Positions 1-9,651 are shown, counted from the first letter of the stretch. The stretch is 64,000 nt of DNA from Blastocatellia bacterium (GCA_026985075.1 JALSQX010000020.1:94966-158965); one strand, 5' to 3'. Notes: generated by a model not told the origin, from the sequence alone. Program-made: numbers and translations.

Positions 1-350
1 AACCAATAAGCCACCGTGGGGATGATTACCAAGAGGTGCAGGCGGAAAAGCAGGGCCAGGATGCGTGGTCGCATATCGAACCACATTCGGAACTCCGGCG
101 CCACCCTCTTCATTCCCCACCAGAGGATCGCCGAGGCGAGGGCCATCATGGGCATGAAGAGTCGAACCTGTTCGAGCAGGGCGTGAAGCCGCGTCGATTC
201 CATCGACGGACCAACGGCGGCCAGTACGGAGAGATACACCGTATCGGGCAGGAATTCCAGGACGAGACAGAAGACGGTCAGTCCCAACAGGGCATCATAC
301 CAGCGAAACGTCCATCTCCACCTATGGCGAGAGGTATCCATAAGGCGCAT
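1..350 (-). CDS. Partial membrane protein, unknown family (N-terminal part)
   Basis: An open frame starts at an ATG at 350, 5 bases after the stop of the glycosyltransferase gene that precedes it on this strand, and runs off the left edge after about 116 codons. The visible part begins MRLMDTSRHRWRWTF and contains three hydrophobic stretches (roughly residues 17-47, 67-84 and 97-116), so it is a multi-pass inner-membrane protein. A second ATG (MDTSRH) lies 9 bases inside. The tight spacing places it in the same transcription unit as the upstream glycosyltransferase and phosphodiesterase genes, so a role in envelope glycan synthesis is likely by context only. No family-specific motif was recognised in the fragment. 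Confidence 0.6.
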   Translation of the reverse strand, partial: MRLMDTSRHRWRWTFRWYDALLGLTVFCLVLEFLPDTVYLSVLAAVGPSMESTRLHALLEQVRLFMPMMALASAILWWGMKRVAPEFRMWFDMRPRILALLFRLHLLVIIPTVAYW

Positions 351-355
351 GCTGA

Positions 356-1474
356 TCAATGCTCCAGCACGTGCTCGTACACGGCGATGGTTTGCTCAGC
401 GCATCGTTCCCCGGTGAACTGCCGGGCGCGGGCCAATCCTCTTTGGATGAGCATCTCTCGCAATCGATCGTTCGTCAATACCTCTATCATCTTCGCGCCA
501 ATGTCCGCCACGTCATGGGGATTGCAATAGAGGGCGGCATCGCCGGCCACTTCGGGCAACGCATACACCCGGGACGTGACCACCGGGCACCCGGAAGCGA
601 ACGCCTCCACGACCGGCAATCCAAAACCCTCGTGAAGCGAAGGAAAGACCAACAGGTCGGCGCCCGCGTAAAAATGGGGCACCGACTCGGCGGGGACGAA
701 TCCCGTTTGGATCACGTCATGACCGAGCCCCAACTGCTCGATCGCCTCATCTACGGCCGTATAGCCGGGCGCTTTGTAGCCGACGAGGACGAGCTTGTGG
801 GGCAAACCGCGTCGTTTCACTTCGGCATAAGCTTTGACCGTAGCCAGCACATTCTTTTTGGGTTTGATCGTCGACACGCTGAGAATATAGGGCCCGGATA
901 TGCCATACCGAGCCAATGTGGGTCGCCAGTTCAAGTCGGGGTTGAACGCCTCGCTCACGCCATTATACACGACGTGAATCTTCTCTGGCGGCACCCGATA
1001 ATGAGCGATGAGATCCTGTTTCGAGGCCTGAGAGACGGTGATGATGGCATCGAAAGTGGGCAATGCCCGGCGATAGCGCTCGAGTTTGAGCGGATGAAAT
1101 CGCTCGACGAGGCCCCGGGGCAGCGCCGCGCGCGCCGCGCCGTGAACCGTCACCACTCGCTTGATGCCCGTCGCCCACCAGGTGTAGGGCGCATACAGAA
1201 AGGGATAGTGAATGAGATCCACATCTCGCCGTTTCAGAAACAATGCCACGAAGGTGGCATACGCATAGTGATTCTCCAACCAGGAGGGCAAGATGAGTTC
1301 GGGCGCTCGAGCCGCGACCAGATCGGCGCGCGTGCGCCGGCGAAGCAGCATGAAATTCTCTAACCGCGCGGTCAATCGCTCGACGAGCGTGGTCAACAGA
1401 AGACCAAACGTGTGCCGTCGACCATCGAGGCGATCCACCGCCAGTACGATTCTCTCATTCAATCGACTACTCAA
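356..1474 (-). CDS. GT4-family glycosyltransferase (GT-B fold)
   Basis: This 372-residue protein is a cytoplasmic or membrane-associated sugar transferase of the GT4 (group 1) family. The C-terminal Rossmann half carries the E-x7-E motif (Glu282 and Glu290 in HEGFGLPVVEA) followed by SGCPVV, which binds the nucleotide-sugar donor. The linker region around residues 196-207 (YILSVSTIKPKKN) is also typical. The N-terminal half holds the acceptor domain. Translation appears to start at a TTG whose bases overlap the TAG stop of the preceding phosphodiesterase gene (8-base overlap), so the two are probably translationally coupled; no ATG lies near. The neighbours (flippase, acyltransferase, AP-superfamily enzymes) suggest it builds a cell-surface polysaccharide or glycolipid. 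Donor and acceptor cannot be read from sequence. Confidence 0.88.
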   Translation of the reverse strand: MSSRLNERIVLAVDRLDGRRHTFGLLLTTLVERLTARLENFMLLRRRTRADLVAARAPELILPSWLENHYAYATFVALFLKRRDVDLIHYPFLYAPYTWWATGIKRVVTVHGAARAALPRGLVERFHPLKLERYRRALPTFDAIITVSQASKQDLIAHYRVPPEKIHVVYNGVSEAFNPDLNWRPTLARYGISGPYILSVSTIKPKKNVLATVKAYAEVKRRGLPHKLVLVGYKAPGYTAVDEAIEQLGLGHDVIQTGFVPAESVPHFYAGADLLVFPSLHEGFGLPVVEAFASGCPVVTSRVYALPEVAGDAALYCNPHDVADIGAKMIEVLTNDRLREMLIQRGLARARQFTGERCAEQTIAVYEHVLEH

Positions 1475-3173
1475 GATACCCCAGTTCCCTCAGCCGCGCG
1501 CGAATCTCCGCTTCCTCCTCGGCCGACTCCCAGACCGCTGATGCGACGTCCGGTGAGGGGCGGCGACCGGGACGGCGGCGGATGGGATGTCGTCCAAGGA
1601 AGTCCTCGTCGAGCGCCTCTTCGATCACCCGGCCATCCAGGTCGTCAGGCAATGGAATGCCGGCCAGATAGAGCATCGTAGCCGTGACATCCTCGAGTCC
1701 GAGCGCCGTCGAGCTGGCCTGCGTCATTTGGGCGTTCGGCTGGATCGTGCGCCCTGACATGACGAGAATGCCCTCGCGGCGATGCGTGCCTTGGTTCTTC
1801 TGTGGAATGCGAAGAACGAGTTCCGGTGAGCGCCCTTCCGTCTCGATGCCGTATTCATCATCGAGGACGAAAATGATATCGGGCGCCGCCGTCGTGTACG
1901 GGCCGTGATAAACATCCTCTCGACGCCGAACGTCGATGATGATCGGCTTCCCCGTTGCCGGATCGCGCACCTCGTCGAGTTGCGCCATGAGTTGAGTCCG
2001 AAGCGCTTCATACGGTGGACCCGGTTCGATGAACCCTCCGGGGTGGTCCGCGGTATTGATCCACACGCCGCCGATATAATCGTGGAGTTTAATGAGCTTG
2101 GCCTTGACGCCGCGTCGGACCAGGTCTTTCAAGCCCGCTTCCGCGCGCTGGAGAAAGCGCTCGGGCACGAGCGGACTGAGATATTTATAGATCCGCCGTT
2201 TGCTCGCCGAGATCCGGTTGAGCGCCCGCCGAACGTTACGCTCCCACCCACCGGCCGAGACGAACAACTGGAGTCGTTCAGCTAAGGCGGAGAAGTTCAG
2301 CCGCTTGACGGCAGCCGGACCAAACCCATGATCGGAGAGCACGAAAATGTCATATTCGTCGCCAGCCAGGCGCACCAATTCGGCCAACGCGCGATCCAGT
2401 TGACGATACACATCCACGACGTCCGCTTCGATGTGAGCCGATTCCGAGGCGTCACACCGGGGATCAACGATGTGCCAATAGCGGTGTTGGAGGCGATCCG
2501 TTTCGGTGAAGATGACGACGAAACAATCCCAGCGTTCCCGACGAAACAGCTCCAGCGCGACGCGGGTTCGCTTGGCGAGGACTTCGCGGATTCGCCGCAG
2601 AAACTCAGCATCGGGAGAAGAGAAGTCTTTCTCTCGCGGATTGAGATCGATCTCGTATGGGGGCAACGCATCGGCCAACTCCGGTGGGTAGGTGAACCGG
2701 CGAGCGCCCGGCGGCGTGAGCATGCCGGTGATCATGAGGCCGTTGATGGGCGTCGGCGGATAAGTCATGGGCAGATTGATCAACGCGAGACGCAAACCGG
2801 CGGCGCTCATCAATTCCCAGAACTTGGCTTCGCCGATCGACCGCGAGTTGACCACCACGCCGGGCACGGCCAGGTGGGTGCGTTGCCCTCGCCCCAGGGC
2901 TTTCGGCGACCAGGGATTCACTTCGTAGAACTGGAAGATACCATGCTTGCCGGGATTCTTGCCCGTGATGAACGATGTCCACGCGGGAGCAGAAACGGGC
3001 GGCAGCGTGGAGTTGAGCGGTGCCGAAAATCCGCCGGCTCTCAGTCGCGCCAGCGTCGGCAGGCAACCTCGCTCGATCAATCCATCCAGCGCGATGAAAG
3101 AAGCGCCGTCCCACCCAATGATCAACAACTTTCGCCTCATCACCTCACCATCTGGGAGCGACCGGGTCTCCAT
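1467..3173 (-). CDS. AP-superfamily phosphodiesterase/nucleotide pyrophosphatase-like protein (paralogue 1)
   Basis: This is the first of six related alkaline-phosphatase-superfamily proteins in the cluster. Metal-binding motifs are visible: IGWDGASF near the N-terminus, a probable nucleophile Ser in PPVSAPAW, FITGKNPGKHGIF after it, VLSDHGFG mid-protein and GTHRREGILVMSG near the C-terminus. It ends in the shared tail RLRELGYLE. Family members hydrolyse or transfer phosphodiester groups using two metal ions. No signal peptide or membrane span is evident, so it may be cytoplasmic. The start at 3173 has a GGTGA seven bases upstream; an inner ATG at 3140 (MRRKLLIIG) and an outer GTG at 3191 are alternatives. 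It overlaps the downstream glycosyltransferase by 8 bases. The substrate is unknown. Confidence 0.85.
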   Translation of the reverse strand: METRSLPDGEVMRRKLLIIGWDGASFIALDGLIERGCLPTLARLRAGGFSAPLNSTLPPVSAPAWTSFITGKNPGKHGIFQFYEVNPWSPKALGRGQRTHLAVPGVVVNSRSIGEAKFWELMSAAGLRLALINLPMTYPPTPINGLMITGMLTPPGARRFTYPPELADALPPYEIDLNPREKDFSSPDAEFLRRIREVLAKRTRVALELFRRERWDCFVVIFTETDRLQHRYWHIVDPRCDASESAHIEADVVDVYRQLDRALAELVRLAGDEYDIFVLSDHGFGPAAVKRLNFSALAERLQLFVSAGGWERNVRRALNRISASKRRIYKYLSPLVPERFLQRAEAGLKDLVRRGVKAKLIKLHDYIGGVWINTADHPGGFIEPGPPYEALRTQLMAQLDEVRDPATGKPIIIDVRRREDVYHGPYTTAAPDIIFVLDDEYGIETEGRSPELVLRIPQKNQGTHRREGILVMSGRTIQPNAQMTQASSTALGLEDVTATMLYLAGIPLPDDLDGRVIEEALDEDFLGRHPIRRRPGRRPSPDVASAVWESAEEEAEIRARLRELGYLE

Positions 3174-3361
3174 CGACGATTCACCAGCCACGACCCGCTA
3201 TCGATGACCTGGAATGCGCGCTACGCCGTGAGTCGCCGCTCATCGGCGGGCATCTGTGATGAGAGGCGAACAACGCGGCCCGCCAGTCGCTCGAACCCGA
3301 ATCGCAGGCCGTCACCCGATGTCGCAGGCGCGATCCCTCATTCCCTCTTCCCGAGAGGGCC

Positions 3362-3814
3362 TCATCGCACAATGCCGACGATGCGCCATTGGTCGCCGAT
3401 TTTTCGGACCCGAAGGGCGCGCTCTCGATTCCGCCGCTTGTTCTTGAGTTTCACGATGGCCTCGGTCTCGCTGATCTTCTCCACTCCGGGAACGGGCTCG
3501 ATGGCCCCCTGCCTGACGCGCTGGACGAGCACGGCGAAGCGGCGCTTGCTGATCAACTCTGGCGGCACGCTCTCGGCGAAGGCGCTGCGATAGAGCCGGA
3601 GATCTTTTTCCCGCGCCGCCTTCATGATGACGTAGAGCGGCCCTTCCGGAGTCGAGAGATCGGCCGCTTGAACGGATGTTGGGGAGACCGCTCCCCGGCC
3701 CGACTCCACCTCATCGGATTGTTGTGACTCCGACCCACAGGCCAGCGTCATGGTGATGAGGAAGACAAGGCCCCAGAATGGAATCCGATTTCCACGCCAC
3801 AGCGTTTTCATCAT
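3362..3814 (-). CDS. Small lipoprotein, unknown function
   Basis: The 150-residue product starts MMKTLWRGN. It has a hydrophobic signal (FWGLVFLITMTLAC) ending in a lipobox-like cysteine, so it is probably a lipoprotein processed by signal peptidase II. A strong Shine-Dalgarno AAGGAGGTG sits upstream of the double ATG and decides this start over a GTG at 3832 that overlaps the ribosome-binding site. The mature part is short, with a charged C-terminal domain (VKLKNKRRNRERALRVRKIGDQWRIVG) that recalls NTF2-like/DUF4878 folds, but that is only an impression. It begins 14 bases after the stop of AP paralogue 2 and precedes AP paralogue 1, so it is almost certainly cotranscribed with them. It may be a periplasmic accessory of the glycan pathway. 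Confidence 0.8.
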   Translation of the reverse strand: MMKTLWRGNRIPFWGLVFLITMTLACGSESQQSDEVESGRGAVSPTSVQAADLSTPEGPLYVIMKAAREKDLRLYRSAFAESVPPELISKRRFAVLVQRVRQGAIEPVPGVEKISETEAIVKLKNKRRNRERALRVRKIGDQWRIVGIVR

Positions 3815-3828
3815 ATTTGGCACCTCCT

Positions 3829-5514
3829 TCACATGTAACCGAGATCCTTCAGCCGCTCCTCGAGGCTCACCCGTTCCTCCTCCGTATATTCAAACCCACT
3901 GGTTGCCGAGGCCTCGAACCGAGCAGTGGTATAGGTGACGGGAACGCGCTCAATGTAGTCCGGCATGAGCGCCGCTGTCAATACGCGCCCATCCATGTAG
4001 TCCGGGACGGGTAATCCCAGGAGATAGAGAATCGTCGGCGTCACATCGATGATCCGCGCCCCGTGGATTTCGATGCCCGACCGAATAGAAGGACCATAGA
4101 GCATCACCACACCGTCCATGTGATGATTGCCGGACCGCTCCACCTTCCCCCTGCCCGCCGGACTGATGATCTCGTCGCCCAGACCCTCGTTCAGGAAATA
4201 CCCCGAGGCGGGCAAGAGCATGATGTCGGGCGCGTGATCGAGGTATTCTCCCCAGAAGACGTCCTCGCGTTTGTGAATGGCGCTGATGACCGGTCGTCCC
4301 GTCTCAGGATCTTTCAATTCTCCGAGCCGTTCCATGATCTCGTCGCGTAGCGCCGCATACTCCCCGTCCGGATGAACGATGCCCAACGGTTCCCGTCCCC
4401 GCACGTTCAAATAGATGGCCGAGCCGCCGGCGGATGGGAAATACGCCCGCGTGCGCGTCCAGTCGATATGATCCTCGATATTCTGGAACGAAGGGCGACT
4501 CCGGGGCACTTGATTTTTGATGCTCTCGGGAAAGAGCTTGGCCACCCAGGCGAGCCGCCAGACCTCCAGATGTTTGACCAGCCGCTCGCGCTGAATGCCG
4601 GCCTTGAACAGCGCGCGTTTGAACGCCAGGCGCCTCGATCGCCGAAGGACCAGATAACCGGCATGGACCAGCCAGTTGGTGATGAAGACGTTCTTGCGAG
4701 TCATCTCGAAGCCGTGATCCGAGAGGATGAGTAAATGTGCCGACTCGTCCAGGCGCTCGAGGATCTCGCCGAGGAGCACATCGACCCGCTGATAGCACTG
4801 CAGAATCGCGTCCTGAAACTCATTGGGACCGGGATAAAATGGATGTCTCGGTTCCATGAACTTCCAGAACATGTGCATGACCAGATCGGGCGTGTGGAGC
4901 ATGACGAAGAACAGATCCCAGGGCTTGCGCTCCATAAGGTAGAGTGTCTCTCGACACTGGATGTCGGTCACCGCCAAACACTCTTTGAGCAGGGTGTTCA
5001 AGCGCCCGGCTCGAGCGTAGGTCGTATCCACGTTGAGCCGATAGTCGGCGATCACTCTCCGAAGCTCCTCGGCGAGTTCATGAGGATAGGTGTAGTGCGC
5101 GGCCCCCATCGGCGTCATCATGCCGGCGACCATGAGACCGTTCAACGGATCGACCGGATAGGTGAGTGGAAGGTGAAGGATGATCGAGCGCTTGCCGCTG
5201 GCGCCCAGAATCTCCCAGAGCTTCGGGGCTTTGATATCCCGGGCGCTGTATACTTGTCGCCGATACGCCCGTCGCATGGGTTTGAAGAAGCTGTAAATGT
5301 TATGCTTGCCGGGATTGACGCCGGTGATCGCCGACGTCCAGCCCGGTGGCGTCAGCGGTGGCAGCGTGCTCTTCAAGATTCCATGGGCGCCTTCAGTCAG
5401 GACCTTCCTCATGTGGGGCAGTTTCCCGGCGTCGGCCCATGGCTTGAGAAGCGCCAACGTAGCGCCATCCAATCCCAGAACGAACACGCGATGTCGCGGT
5501 GGAGCGTCTCTCAT
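3829..5514 (-). CDS. AP-superfamily phosphodiesterase-like protein (paralogue 2)
   Basis: The protein has about 561 residues from the ATG at 5514, which follows a GAGAGGTGA ribosome-binding site. Upstream in-frame codons are open but lack the conserved start. Motifs include VFVLGLDGATLAL (first metal site), PPLTPPGW with probable nucleophile Thr, TGVNPGKHNIYSFF, LILSDHGFE and the late GNHHMDGVVMLYG metal site. It ends in ERLKDLGYM. It is most similar in wording to paralogue 5 of this cluster (shared FKPMR, LWEIL/IWQIL and SRPSFQNIEDHIDWTRTR-like stretches), indicating a duplication. No membrane span or signal is visible. It presumably acts on a phosphorylated lipid or nucleotide-activated intermediate of the glycan pathway. 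That role is inferred from context. Confidence 0.85.
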   Translation of the reverse strand: MRDAPPRHRVFVLGLDGATLALLKPWADAGKLPHMRKVLTEGAHGILKSTLPPLTPPGWTSAITGVNPGKHNIYSFFKPMRRAYRRQVYSARDIKAPKLWEILGASGKRSIILHLPLTYPVDPLNGLMVAGMMTPMGAAHYTYPHELAEELRRVIADYRLNVDTTYARAGRLNTLLKECLAVTDIQCRETLYLMERKPWDLFFVMLHTPDLVMHMFWKFMEPRHPFYPGPNEFQDAILQCYQRVDVLLGEILERLDESAHLLILSDHGFEMTRKNVFITNWLVHAGYLVLRRSRRLAFKRALFKAGIQRERLVKHLEVWRLAWVAKLFPESIKNQVPRSRPSFQNIEDHIDWTRTRAYFPSAGGSAIYLNVRGREPLGIVHPDGEYAALRDEIMERLGELKDPETGRPVISAIHKREDVFWGEYLDHAPDIMLLPASGYFLNEGLGDEIISPAGRGKVERSGNHHMDGVVMLYGPSIRSGIEIHGARIIDVTPTILYLLGLPVPDYMDGRVLTAALMPDYIERVPVTYTTARFEASATSGFEYTEEERVSLEERLKDLGYM

Positions 5515-5713
5515 CGACGGTTCACCTCTCGGGTTGAATGGGCGGTTGTTGACCGACCGGTCCGCGCTGCGAATGCCTCTCTCCATGGTGAAGTGAAGGC
5601 GTTGATCTTCAGGAAGAGTGACCCTCTCCTGCGACTCGCGCAGGCCACGATGCGGATGGTCTCTCTCGCTTGTTTCACGAGCCAACCCCTCATGGCGAGC
5701 AAGTGTAACACGG

Positions 5714-7438
5714 TCAAGACAGATAGCCCAGGTCACGCAGCCGCTCCCGAATCACCGCCTCCTCGCTCTGATCGTACTGCCACTCCGATGACCACGAGGC
5801 GTCCTCGCTCGGGCAGAACTGGGGAGGGTGGCGTTCGGCGAATTCGGAAATGAACATCTCGGTCAACACCCGCCCATCCATATCCACGGGGATGGGCAAT
5901 CCCAAACCGTAGAGCACGGTGGGAGCAATATCGGCGATGGTCGCCCCATGAAGTCGATACCCGCTCTTGAGGAGGCGTCCCACCCCCAACAAAATCCCCT
6001 CCGAGGCGTGATCCCCCGTTGGGCCATCAGTGACGAAGACGTCTTCCGTACCCCGTCGGCGCAATCGTCGACCCAGGGAAAAATTTCGCTTCGCTTCGTC
6101 GTGATCCTGCATAGGATCAAGGATGATGTCCGGCGCGCGATCCAGGTGAGGGCCGGCATAAATCTCCTCTTTTCGATAGACGCCCTTGAAAACGGGTTCG
6201 CCAGTGAGCGGCTCGCGGAGACCCGAGAGCGCGACGATCAACTCCTCGCGCGCCGATTCGAATTCGCCCGCTTCCACCGCGCCGCAGGGCTCCCGCCCTT
6301 TCAGATTCAACCGAATACCCGGCGGGAAATAGTAGGCGCGCGTGCGCGACCAATCGACTTTGTCAAAAAACGACCGCGCCACGAGGCGTTGGCGCAGCGG
6401 CACATGCTTGGCTCCCGGCAGGCGGCGCTTCATCCAGCGCGCCGATTCGTAGAGGCGCGGATGTCGCTTGACGGTGCGAAGAAGCCGGGCCCACGCCGAA
6501 TCACGAGGCGCATCTTTGAGGTGAAGCCATCCCATCTGAGAGAGCCAGCGATTGACCAGGAACCGTCGGGCGACGCCGCCGAATCCATGATCGGAGATGA
6601 TGAGCAGCGTCGTCTGATCATCCATGCGCTCCAGGAAGCCGCCGAGCGCTTCATCGAGGCGTTCATATATGGTGGAGAGGATTCCGGCTCCTTCCGGTTC
6701 ATCATCCTCATGACGCGGGTGCGTGGGATCGAGAACGTGCCAGAAGTGATGCTGCAGGCGATCGGGGGTCGTGAAGACGCCGACGAACAGGTCGGGATCT
6801 ATTTTCTCCAGGAGATAGAACATCGCCCGTCGGCGCACGTCGATGAGGTCGACGGCGCGCCGCTCCACGACAGCCTGGAAAGAGGCATGCCGGACGAAGG
6901 GCAAGTCGATCGCATAGTCGGGGAAAAGCCGGAGGAGTTCGCTTCCCAACGTCGCCGGGAACGTGAATTCCTTCAAAAAAGAGGCGTCCATTCCACTGAC
7001 CAGAGCGCCGTTGACCCGGCGAGGTGGATAAGTGAGCGGCACATTGATGACGGCTACGCGACGATGGGCGCAACTGGCTATCTCCCAGATCGTCTTCGAT
7101 TTCACATGTCCGCCATTGGTCAGCATCAATCGCTGACCATCGGGGGCCAGGGCCAGAAATCCAAAAACACCATGCTTGCCCGGATTTTTCCCGGTCATGA
7201 ACGTGGACCAGGCGACGGCGCTATTGGCCGGCACGGTCGACCGGAGAACGCCGCGTACGCCCCGCTCCATGATAGAGGCGAAGGTGGGGAGCCTCCCTCG
7301 AGCGATGAGTCGATCCAGAATGCGAAATGTCGCGCCGTCGATGCCGACGATGTACACCTTCCGCCGTTTATTCATAGTCCATGATGAGCCAAGACGACCG
7401 AGCGATGAACCGCGCCTCACCAGCTCGTCATCATGCAT
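5714..7438 (-). CDS. AP-superfamily phosphodiesterase-like protein (paralogue 3)
   Basis: The 574-residue protein has VYIVGIDGATFRILD, probable nucleophile Ser in PANSAVAW, FMTGKNPGKHGVFGF, LIISDHGFG and the late GDHASEGILLGVG site. It ends in ERLRDLGYLS. The ATG at 7438 directly follows the TAG stop of paralogue 4, which suggests coupled translation; an inner ATG at 7375 (MNKRRKVYIVG) would place the conserved core nearer the N-terminus and is a real alternative. It resembles paralogue 6 most closely (same LALAPDGQ/LALRPGQ segment after the metal site and the same RTRAYY motif). The context is an envelope glycan cluster. The substrate is not predictable from sequence. Confidence 0.85.
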   Translation of the reverse strand: MHDDELVRRGSSLGRLGSSWTMNKRRKVYIVGIDGATFRILDRLIARGRLPTFASIMERGVRGVLRSTVPANSAVAWSTFMTGKNPGKHGVFGFLALAPDGQRLMLTNGGHVKSKTIWEIASCAHRRVAVINVPLTYPPRRVNGALVSGMDASFLKEFTFPATLGSELLRLFPDYAIDLPFVRHASFQAVVERRAVDLIDVRRRAMFYLLEKIDPDLFVGVFTTPDRLQHHFWHVLDPTHPRHEDDEPEGAGILSTIYERLDEALGGFLERMDDQTTLLIISDHGFGGVARRFLVNRWLSQMGWLHLKDAPRDSAWARLLRTVKRHPRLYESARWMKRRLPGAKHVPLRQRLVARSFFDKVDWSRTRAYYFPPGIRLNLKGREPCGAVEAGEFESAREELIVALSGLREPLTGEPVFKGVYRKEEIYAGPHLDRAPDIILDPMQDHDEAKRNFSLGRRLRRRGTEDVFVTDGPTGDHASEGILLGVGRLLKSGYRLHGATIADIAPTVLYGLGLPIPVDMDGRVLTEMFISEFAERHPPQFCPSEDASWSSEWQYDQSEEAVIRERLRDLGYLS

Positions 7439-8827
7439 CTATTCAATGTATCCCAACGCCCGCAACCGCTCCAGGATATGCTCATCCATCGGTGATTCGA
7501 TGGGAACATCATCAGCCTGGACGTGAGTATCATACGTCGAGACGTAGCGAACGGGATGTTGTCGAAGGAACTCCCGCCTGAGCGCCTTTTTCACCACTCG
7601 ACCATCCATATCCGCTCCCACGGGCAATCCCATGAGGGCCAATAACGTGGGCGTGATATCGAGGATGGAGACGCGCCCGAGAGAGGTATGAGACGGAATC
7701 GGTCGACCAGCCATGATGAGGATGCCGTCCTCATCCAGGTGCTTCGCCGAACGGGCGCCGGCGGTGAGGCGCGCCGCTTCTGGACTGGCCGACATGCCAT
7801 GATCGGAAACGACGATGACGCACGTCTCGTCGTCGGCCAGGTTCACGTATTCTCCCACCAGCTCGTCGATGAACATGTAGTAATGGCGTATGATGTCCCT
7901 GTACTGAACGATCTTTTCCCGGTCGATGTCCATATCAAACCGTTCCGGCTCCATGTAGAGCCAGAATCGATGACCCACGACATCAATGCCGGCAAAATAG
8001 ACGGCCAGGAAGTCCGGGCGAAGCTTCTGCCAGAGGAATTTCCCGATCTCGGCATAGGTCCGATCGTCGTTGTGAATGTGCACCAGCAACCCCAGTGAGA
8101 GTCGCTCGGCTTGGCCGAGAGGATGTCGCGTCACCCAGGCGCGGCGGATGAAGGCCGGGGCATCATCAATGCGCGTGTGCGGTCGAATGAGAGGCCGGAT
8201 CTCATCAAACAGCGCCTCGGGATACGTCTGTCGATTGGCCGCTTCTGGCTGCAGAGATGATTTTCGTGGAGCTTCCCACGTCGCCATCGATGGCGTGGAA
8301 GGGAGTTCCGGGAAATCCTTCAGCTTGTAGCCCATCACGCCGCACACCATGGCTCCGTTGACGGGTCTGGCCGGCCACGTATTCCACCAGCCGACGACGC
8401 CGACGCGCCGATGGCAATCGGAGAGGATATCCCAGATCGCCTTGCACTTGCGCATATTGGAGGTGTAGGGGAGCCGTTTTCCCGTCTCCGGATGACGAAC
8501 GACGAACCCGAGAATGCCGTGTTTCCTGGGACGCTTTCCCGTGGCCAGGCTGTTCCACAGTCGCGGCGACTGCGCGGGGATGAGCGTCTTCAATCGTCCG
8601 TAGCTCCCCCGGCGAATGAGGGCATAGAGATGCGGAAGCTTCCCTTCCCTGAGCAATGGCGTCATGATCCGCCAGTCGGCGGCGTCTAAACCGATCACCA
8701 TGAGCTTCACTCCCGTCGACCGGCACTGGGGAGTTGTCGTCACCCTCTGCCACGGCCACACGGGCCAGCGGCGGATTTGCGACTGGTTATGAACGAGTTT
8801 TCGGAGACGCCATATGGTCTTTTTCAT
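7439..8827 (-). CDS. AP-superfamily phosphodiesterase-like protein (paralogue 4, shorter)
   Basis: This member has 462 residues, about 100 shorter than its relatives. It shows LMVIGLDAADWRIM (Ala-Asp replaces Gly-Ala in the first motif), probable nucleophile Ser in PAQSPRLW, LATGKRPRKHGILGF, VIVVSDHGMS and AKHLDEDGILIMAG, and ends in ERLRALGYIE. The start overlaps the acyltransferase stop as ATGA (8824-8827), pointing to coupling. It adds about 40 basic residues before the conserved core; a GTG at 8710 (VKLMVIGLD) could be the true start. The shorter middle lacks the RTRAYF-like insert seen in the other paralogues. It is probably the most diverged enzyme of the group, with substrate unknown. 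Confidence 0.84.
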   Translation of the reverse strand: MKKTIWRLRKLVHNQSQIRRWPVWPWQRVTTTPQCRSTGVKLMVIGLDAADWRIMTPLLREGKLPHLYALIRRGSYGRLKTLIPAQSPRLWNSLATGKRPRKHGILGFVVRHPETGKRLPYTSNMRKCKAIWDILSDCHRRVGVVGWWNTWPARPVNGAMVCGVMGYKLKDFPELPSTPSMATWEAPRKSSLQPEAANRQTYPEALFDEIRPLIRPHTRIDDAPAFIRRAWVTRHPLGQAERLSLGLLVHIHNDDRTYAEIGKFLWQKLRPDFLAVYFAGIDVVGHRFWLYMEPERFDMDIDREKIVQYRDIIRHYYMFIDELVGEYVNLADDETCVIVVSDHGMSASPEAARLTAGARSAKHLDEDGILIMAGRPIPSHTSLGRVSILDITPTLLALMGLPVGADMDGRVVKKALRREFLRQHPVRYVSTYDTHVQADDVPIESPMDEHILERLRALGYIE

Positions 8828-9651
8828 AGGCCCAGCATCCGTCGTGCGCTATACCACTGGCTCGGATCGCTCCGAACATACGTGGCCAGCGGGCGGAGTA
8901 ATATTTCCATCTGGCGGCCGAACGAGTCGTCTCCCCGATAGGCCGGGGCTTCCTGGAAATGGAGCGCGATGCAGTCGGGCCGACGGGAGACGCCAATCCA
9001 CCAGGCCAGGGCGGCACCCGTCTCCTGAGCGAATTTGATGAACGAGGGCGACAGGCGGACCGTCCGCCCGAGGAATCGCGTTTCCACCGGTCGCCGGGCG
9101 ACGCCGCCGTCGGCCATGGTGAGGATGATCTCGTTCCGTCGCAGGCGCTCATAGACGCGCTCCTTGGAGAAGTCCTCAGCGTCGATGAGAACGCCCGTCA
9201 AGCAGGACTCCAAGTTGCGCGCCGCGCCGAGTCCCCTGAGCCGCACGATGGTGCTCAACCGATAGCCTCTCTTACAGATGTAAATGATCCCCGTCCAGAT
9301 GCGGCCATAGTGAATCCCATAGAGGATCAATCCTCGACCGCGATCGAGCGCTCGATCGATCACCTCCCATCCGCTCACCCGGCAGATGTCGTCGATGATG
9401 TCCATCGGCAACCGGGGAAGGATCAGGCTGTCCAGGTACGACCACCGATGATGATGCCGCAATCTCTGGACGACGTCATCGAGCCACATTTCGCCGCGAT
9501 GGGGAAAGAACTGCTGAAGGCCCCGCTTATGGAAACTGGCGATGAATTGCTCATCGCGAGCCGGCACCACGTGGGCGAGCAGCCGATAGGTCGCGCCCAG
9601 TCCGAGAGAGCCGACCATCAGCGGAATACAAGGAGAGAGAAATTTTCGCAT
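8824..9651 (-). CDS. LpxL/HtrB-like lysophospholipid acyltransferase family protein
   Basis: The approximately 275-residue protein begins MRKFLSPCIPLMVGSLGLGA, with a hydrophobic anchor, and contains the pattern of bacterial lipid A late acyltransferases: RGRGLILYGIHYGRIW, then a nucleotide-fold body with LTMADGGVARRPVETRFLGR and a later ETGAALAWWIGVSR. In canonical LpxL proteins the active site is H-x4-D/E; here His114 is followed five residues later by Trp, so the acidic partner is absent. It may acylate a different lipid or be inactive. The start at 9651 has GGAG six bases upstream; ATGs at 9663 and 9681 are alternatives. It overlaps paralogue 4 by 4 bases. A GC-rich hairpin lies just upstream (9690-9708). 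Confidence 0.75.
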   Translation of the reverse strand: MRKFLSPCIPLMVGSLGLGATYRLLAHVVPARDEQFIASFHKRGLQQFFPHRGEMWLDDVVQRLRHHHRWSYLDSLILPRLPMDIIDDICRVSGWEVIDRALDRGRGLILYGIHYGRIWTGIIYICKRGYRLSTIVRLRGLGAARNLESCLTGVLIDAEDFSKERVYERLRRNEIILTMADGGVARRPVETRFLGRTVRLSPSFIKFAQETGAALAWWIGVSRRPDCIALHFQEAPAYRGDDSFGRQMEILLRPLATYVRSDPSQWYSARRMLGL

